Assembly: GCA_934655935.1 (NCBI GenBank)
Contig: CAKUHJ010000087.1
Coordinates: 1-8,230 of the forward strand
Direction: 5' to 3'
Origin: an uncultured Oscillospiraceae bacterium
GTDB lineage: Bacteria; Bacillota; Clostridia; Oscillospirales; Oscillospiraceae
DNA: 8,230 nucleotides
The notes under the pieces were generated by a model. The model did not search any database. It was not told the origin of the DNA and saw only the letters and a program-made list of their open reading frames with translations. Of this stretch, positions 6,956 through 8,230 are shown one piece after another; the first letter of the stretch is position 1, and every line of letters starts with the position of its first letter. The position numbers were made by a program, and so were the translations under genes.

Positions 6956-6984
6956 ATAGTAGCATCCTTTTTTTGAAAAGTCAA
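6956..6984 (-). promoter_or_regulatory. Promoter of the hypothetical protein/pyrophosphatase operon
   Basis: TTGACT (6984-6979), a 17-bp spacer and TACTAT (6961-6956), preceded by TGC as an extended -10. The distance to ATG 6931 leaves a short leader containing the AGGAGG. A 6-bp inverted repeat, TTTTGA/TCAAAA with a 4-nt gap (6971-6986), overlaps the -35 box. Confidence 0.75.
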
Positions 6985-6992
6985 AATAATCC

Positions 6993-7021
6993 TTGACAAG
7001 CCCGGCCGCCGCGGCTATTTT
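6993..7021 (+). promoter_or_regulatory. Promoter of ung
   Basis: TTGACA (6993-6998), a 17-bp GC-rich spacer and TATTTT (7016-7021) on the plus strand, about 30 bp before the ung start. Its -35 box is only 8 bp from the -35 of the divergent operon promoter, so the two may compete for polymerase or share a regulator. Confidence 0.78.
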
Positions 7022-7040
7022 GATAAAAACAAGCCGCTGC

Positions 7041-7046
7041 AGGAGG
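7041..7046 (+). promoter_or_regulatory. Ribosome-binding site that decides the ung start
   Basis: AGGAGG lies 1 nt from ATG 7048 and 7 nt from ATG 7054. Only the second spacing is workable, so translation most likely begins at 7054. Confidence 0.8.
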
Positions 7047-7053
7047 CATGACT

Positions 7054-7758
7054 ATGGATCTGACACAGCTTGGCGCGTGGCGCGGATTTCTTGCGGAGGA
7101 ACTGAAGGGGCCGGAGTGGGACGCGCTGTGCGCCCGCGTGGGTGAGGCTTACCGGACGCAGGAGGTTTATCCGCCCAGAGAGCTTCTGTTTTCCGCGTTT
7201 TCCGCCGCCCCGCCGGAGGCGGTGCGCGCGGTGATTCTGGGACAGGACCCTTATCATGAGCCGAAGCAGGCGAATGGGCTTGCTTTTTCCGTGCAGAAGG
7301 GGATAAAGCTGCCGCCCAGTCTGCAGAATATCTATAAGGAGCTCTCCGCTGACCTTTCGTGCCCTGCGCCGCAGGACGGAGACCTCAGCTTCTGGGCGCG
7401 CCAGGGCGTGCTGCTTTTAAACAGCGTTCTGACCGTGGAGCGCGGGAGGGCCAACAGCCATAAGGATTTTGGCTGGCAGCATTTTACGGACGCAGTGGTC
7501 TGCGCGCTGGCCCGCCTTCCGCAGCCCATTGCCTTTGTGCTCTGGGGCGCGCAGGCGCAGAAGAAGGCCGCCGCGGCCCGGGCTTCCTTATATCCGCGCC
7601 TGGTGCTCTGCGCGCCGCATCCGAGTCCTCTGAGCGTTTACCGCGGATTTTACGGCAGCCGCCCGTTTTCAAAAATCAATGCGTTCTTATGCGCGCACGG
7701 CGAGGCGCCAATTGACTGGCAGGGCAAAAGCGACAATTTTTCGTCCTCGGCTACCTGA
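7054..7758 (+). CDS. ung: Uracil-DNA glycosylase, family 1
   Basis: A 234-aa cytoplasmic enzyme that removes uracil from DNA in base-excision repair. The water-activating motif GQDPYH is at residues 63-68 (catalytic D65), then NGLAFSV, LLLN at 120-123, and the minor-groove/DNA-intercalation motif HPSPLS at 189-194 (H189). The protein ends near the usual IDWQ, followed by a short Ser-rich tail. Length is typical. The frame has an earlier ATG at 7048, but AGGAGG at 7041-7046 leaves only 1 nt before it. ATG 7054 has a normal 7-nt spacing and gives MDLTQLGAW, so I chose 7054. It is a single gene transcribed divergently from the pyrophosphatase operon. No strong intrinsic terminator follows. Confidence 0.97.
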   Translation: MDLTQLGAWRGFLAEELKGPEWDALCARVGEAYRTQEVYPPRELLFSAFSAAPPEAVRAVILGQDPYHEPKQANGLAFSVQKGIKLPPSLQNIYKELSADLSCPAPQDGDLSFWARQGVLLLNSVLTVERGRANSHKDFGWQHFTDAVVCALARLPQPIAFVLWGAQAQKKAAAARASLYPRLVLCAPHPSPLSVYRGFYGSRPFSKINAFLCAHGEAPIDWQGKSDNFSSSAT

Positions 7759-7799
7759 ATTTTTATCCTGAAAAAGATGGAATAAATCACGAAAAACAG

Positions 7800-7828
7800 T
7801 TGCATTTTTAACGCTTTTGTCATAGAAT
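7800..7828 (+). promoter_or_regulatory. Probable promoter of trmL
   Basis: TTGCAT (7800-7805), a 17-bp spacer and TAGAAT (7823-7828), about 50 bp before ATG 7878 in an AT-rich gap. The leader has an inverted repeat TATCCTT/AAGGATA around 7829-7857, which may fold. Confidence 0.6.
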
Positions 7829-7877
7829 ATCCTTAAGTTGACGTATCGGAAGGATACGGGGAGGGGAAGCTGCGCTT

Positions 7878-8230
7878 ATGCTGCATGTGGTTCTGGTCGA
7901 GCCGGAGATTCCGGCCAATACCGGAAATATTGCGCGCACCTGCGCGGCGACCGGAAGCGTTCTGCATCTGATCCGGCCCCTCGGCTTCGACATTTCCGAT
8001 AAAGCCGTCAAGCGCGCAGGCCTGGATTACTGGCATCTGGTGGAGATCCGGGTCTACGAAAATCTGGATGATTTTTTTGAAAAGAATCATCCGCAGACGC
8101 TCCGCCTGTTTTCCACCAAGGCACCGAGAAGCTACGCCGAAGCCGATTATCCGGATGGCGCGTATCTGTTTTTCGGTAAGGAAACGAAGGGCCTGCCGGA
8201 GGATTTTCTGGCCCGGCACTATGCTTCATG
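7878..8230 (+). CDS. trmL: tRNA (cytidine(34)-2'-O)-methyltransferase, SPOUT/TrmH family, partial at right edge
   Basis: The first 117 codons are visible; the gene runs off the right edge. It starts MLHVVLVEPEIPANTGNIAR, followed by TCAATGS, the typical TrmL N-terminus with the conserved N-T-G-N-I-A-R SpoU motif 1. LFFGKETKGLP near residues 102-112 is SpoU motif 2, part of the knotted S-adenosylmethionine-binding fold. In the family this enzyme methylates the 2'-O of the wobble nucleotide of certain leucine tRNAs. A G-rich ribosome-binding site (GGGAGGGGAAG, 7859-7869) precedes ATG 7878 at somewhat long spacing. The rest of the catalytic domain (about 40-50 residues) is outside the window. 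It has no visible link to ung beyond position and orientation. Confidence 0.94.
   Translation, partial: MLHVVLVEPEIPANTGNIARTCAATGSVLHLIRPLGFDISDKAVKRAGLDYWHLVEIRVYENLDDFFEKNHPQTLRLFSTKAPRSYAEADYPDGAYLFFGKETKGLPEDFLARHYAS

Noticed and set aside
5237..6976. A 579-codon open plus-strand frame
   Set aside because: It lies antisense to the pyrophosphatase and its upstream partner. It arises from high GC and codon bias, and the minus-strand proteins carry clear catalytic motifs or ribosome-binding sites.
7759..7799. Terminator after ung
   Set aside because: Only short A/T-rich complementarity (TTTTT...AAAAA) is present, with no GC stem followed by a T-tract.

Overview
The window looks like chromosomal DNA of a GC-rich, low-GC-phylum Gram-positive anaerobe, most likely a gut clostridium of the Oscillospiraceae/Ruminococcaceae type. 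The evidence is strong AGGAGG ribosome-binding sites, a CBS/DRTGG-type family II pyrophosphatase (typical of Clostridia), a large secreted multidomain protein, and hairpin-rich CTCCCTC/GAGGGAG intergenic repeats of a kind I associate with such genomes. The genus is not determined.

Left part (1-3668, minus strand): one very large secreted protein, 1222 codons visible, complete at its N-terminus and running off the left edge. It has a signal peptide, beta-rich modules, a propeller-like region, a short helical linker, a segment resembling the transcobalamin C-terminal-like (DUF4430) fold, and the start of a tandem array of nearly identical 118-residue repeats. Open plus-strand frames across it are antisense shadows.

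Middle (3669-4546): a long non-coding leader/intergenic region. Read on the minus strand it contains two abutting 20-bp perfect palindromes, a TATAAT box, a probable cobalamin riboswitch (about 4281-4136), an expression-platform-like set of hairpins ending in an intrinsic terminator (4048-4012), then a cluster of inverted, MITE-like hairpin repeats (3742-3990) before the ribosome-binding site of the surface protein. The surface protein is the first gene downstream of the riboswitch. The simplest reading is a vitamin B12-repressed cell-surface protein with a possible role in cobalamin capture.

Right part: a two-gene minus-strand operon (an unrecognised 253-aa protein followed with zero spacing by a CBS/DRTGG manganese-dependent pyrophosphatase, 6931-4547). 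It is transcribed divergently from ung (uracil-DNA glycosylase, 7054-7758, plus strand), with back-to-back sigma-A-type promoters in the 122-bp gap. After ung, a further promoter leads into trmL (tRNA 2'-O-methyltransferase, 7878 to the right edge, partial). These are housekeeping genes for pyrophosphate metabolism, base-excision repair and tRNA modification. The accessory and most interesting part of the window is 1-4420.
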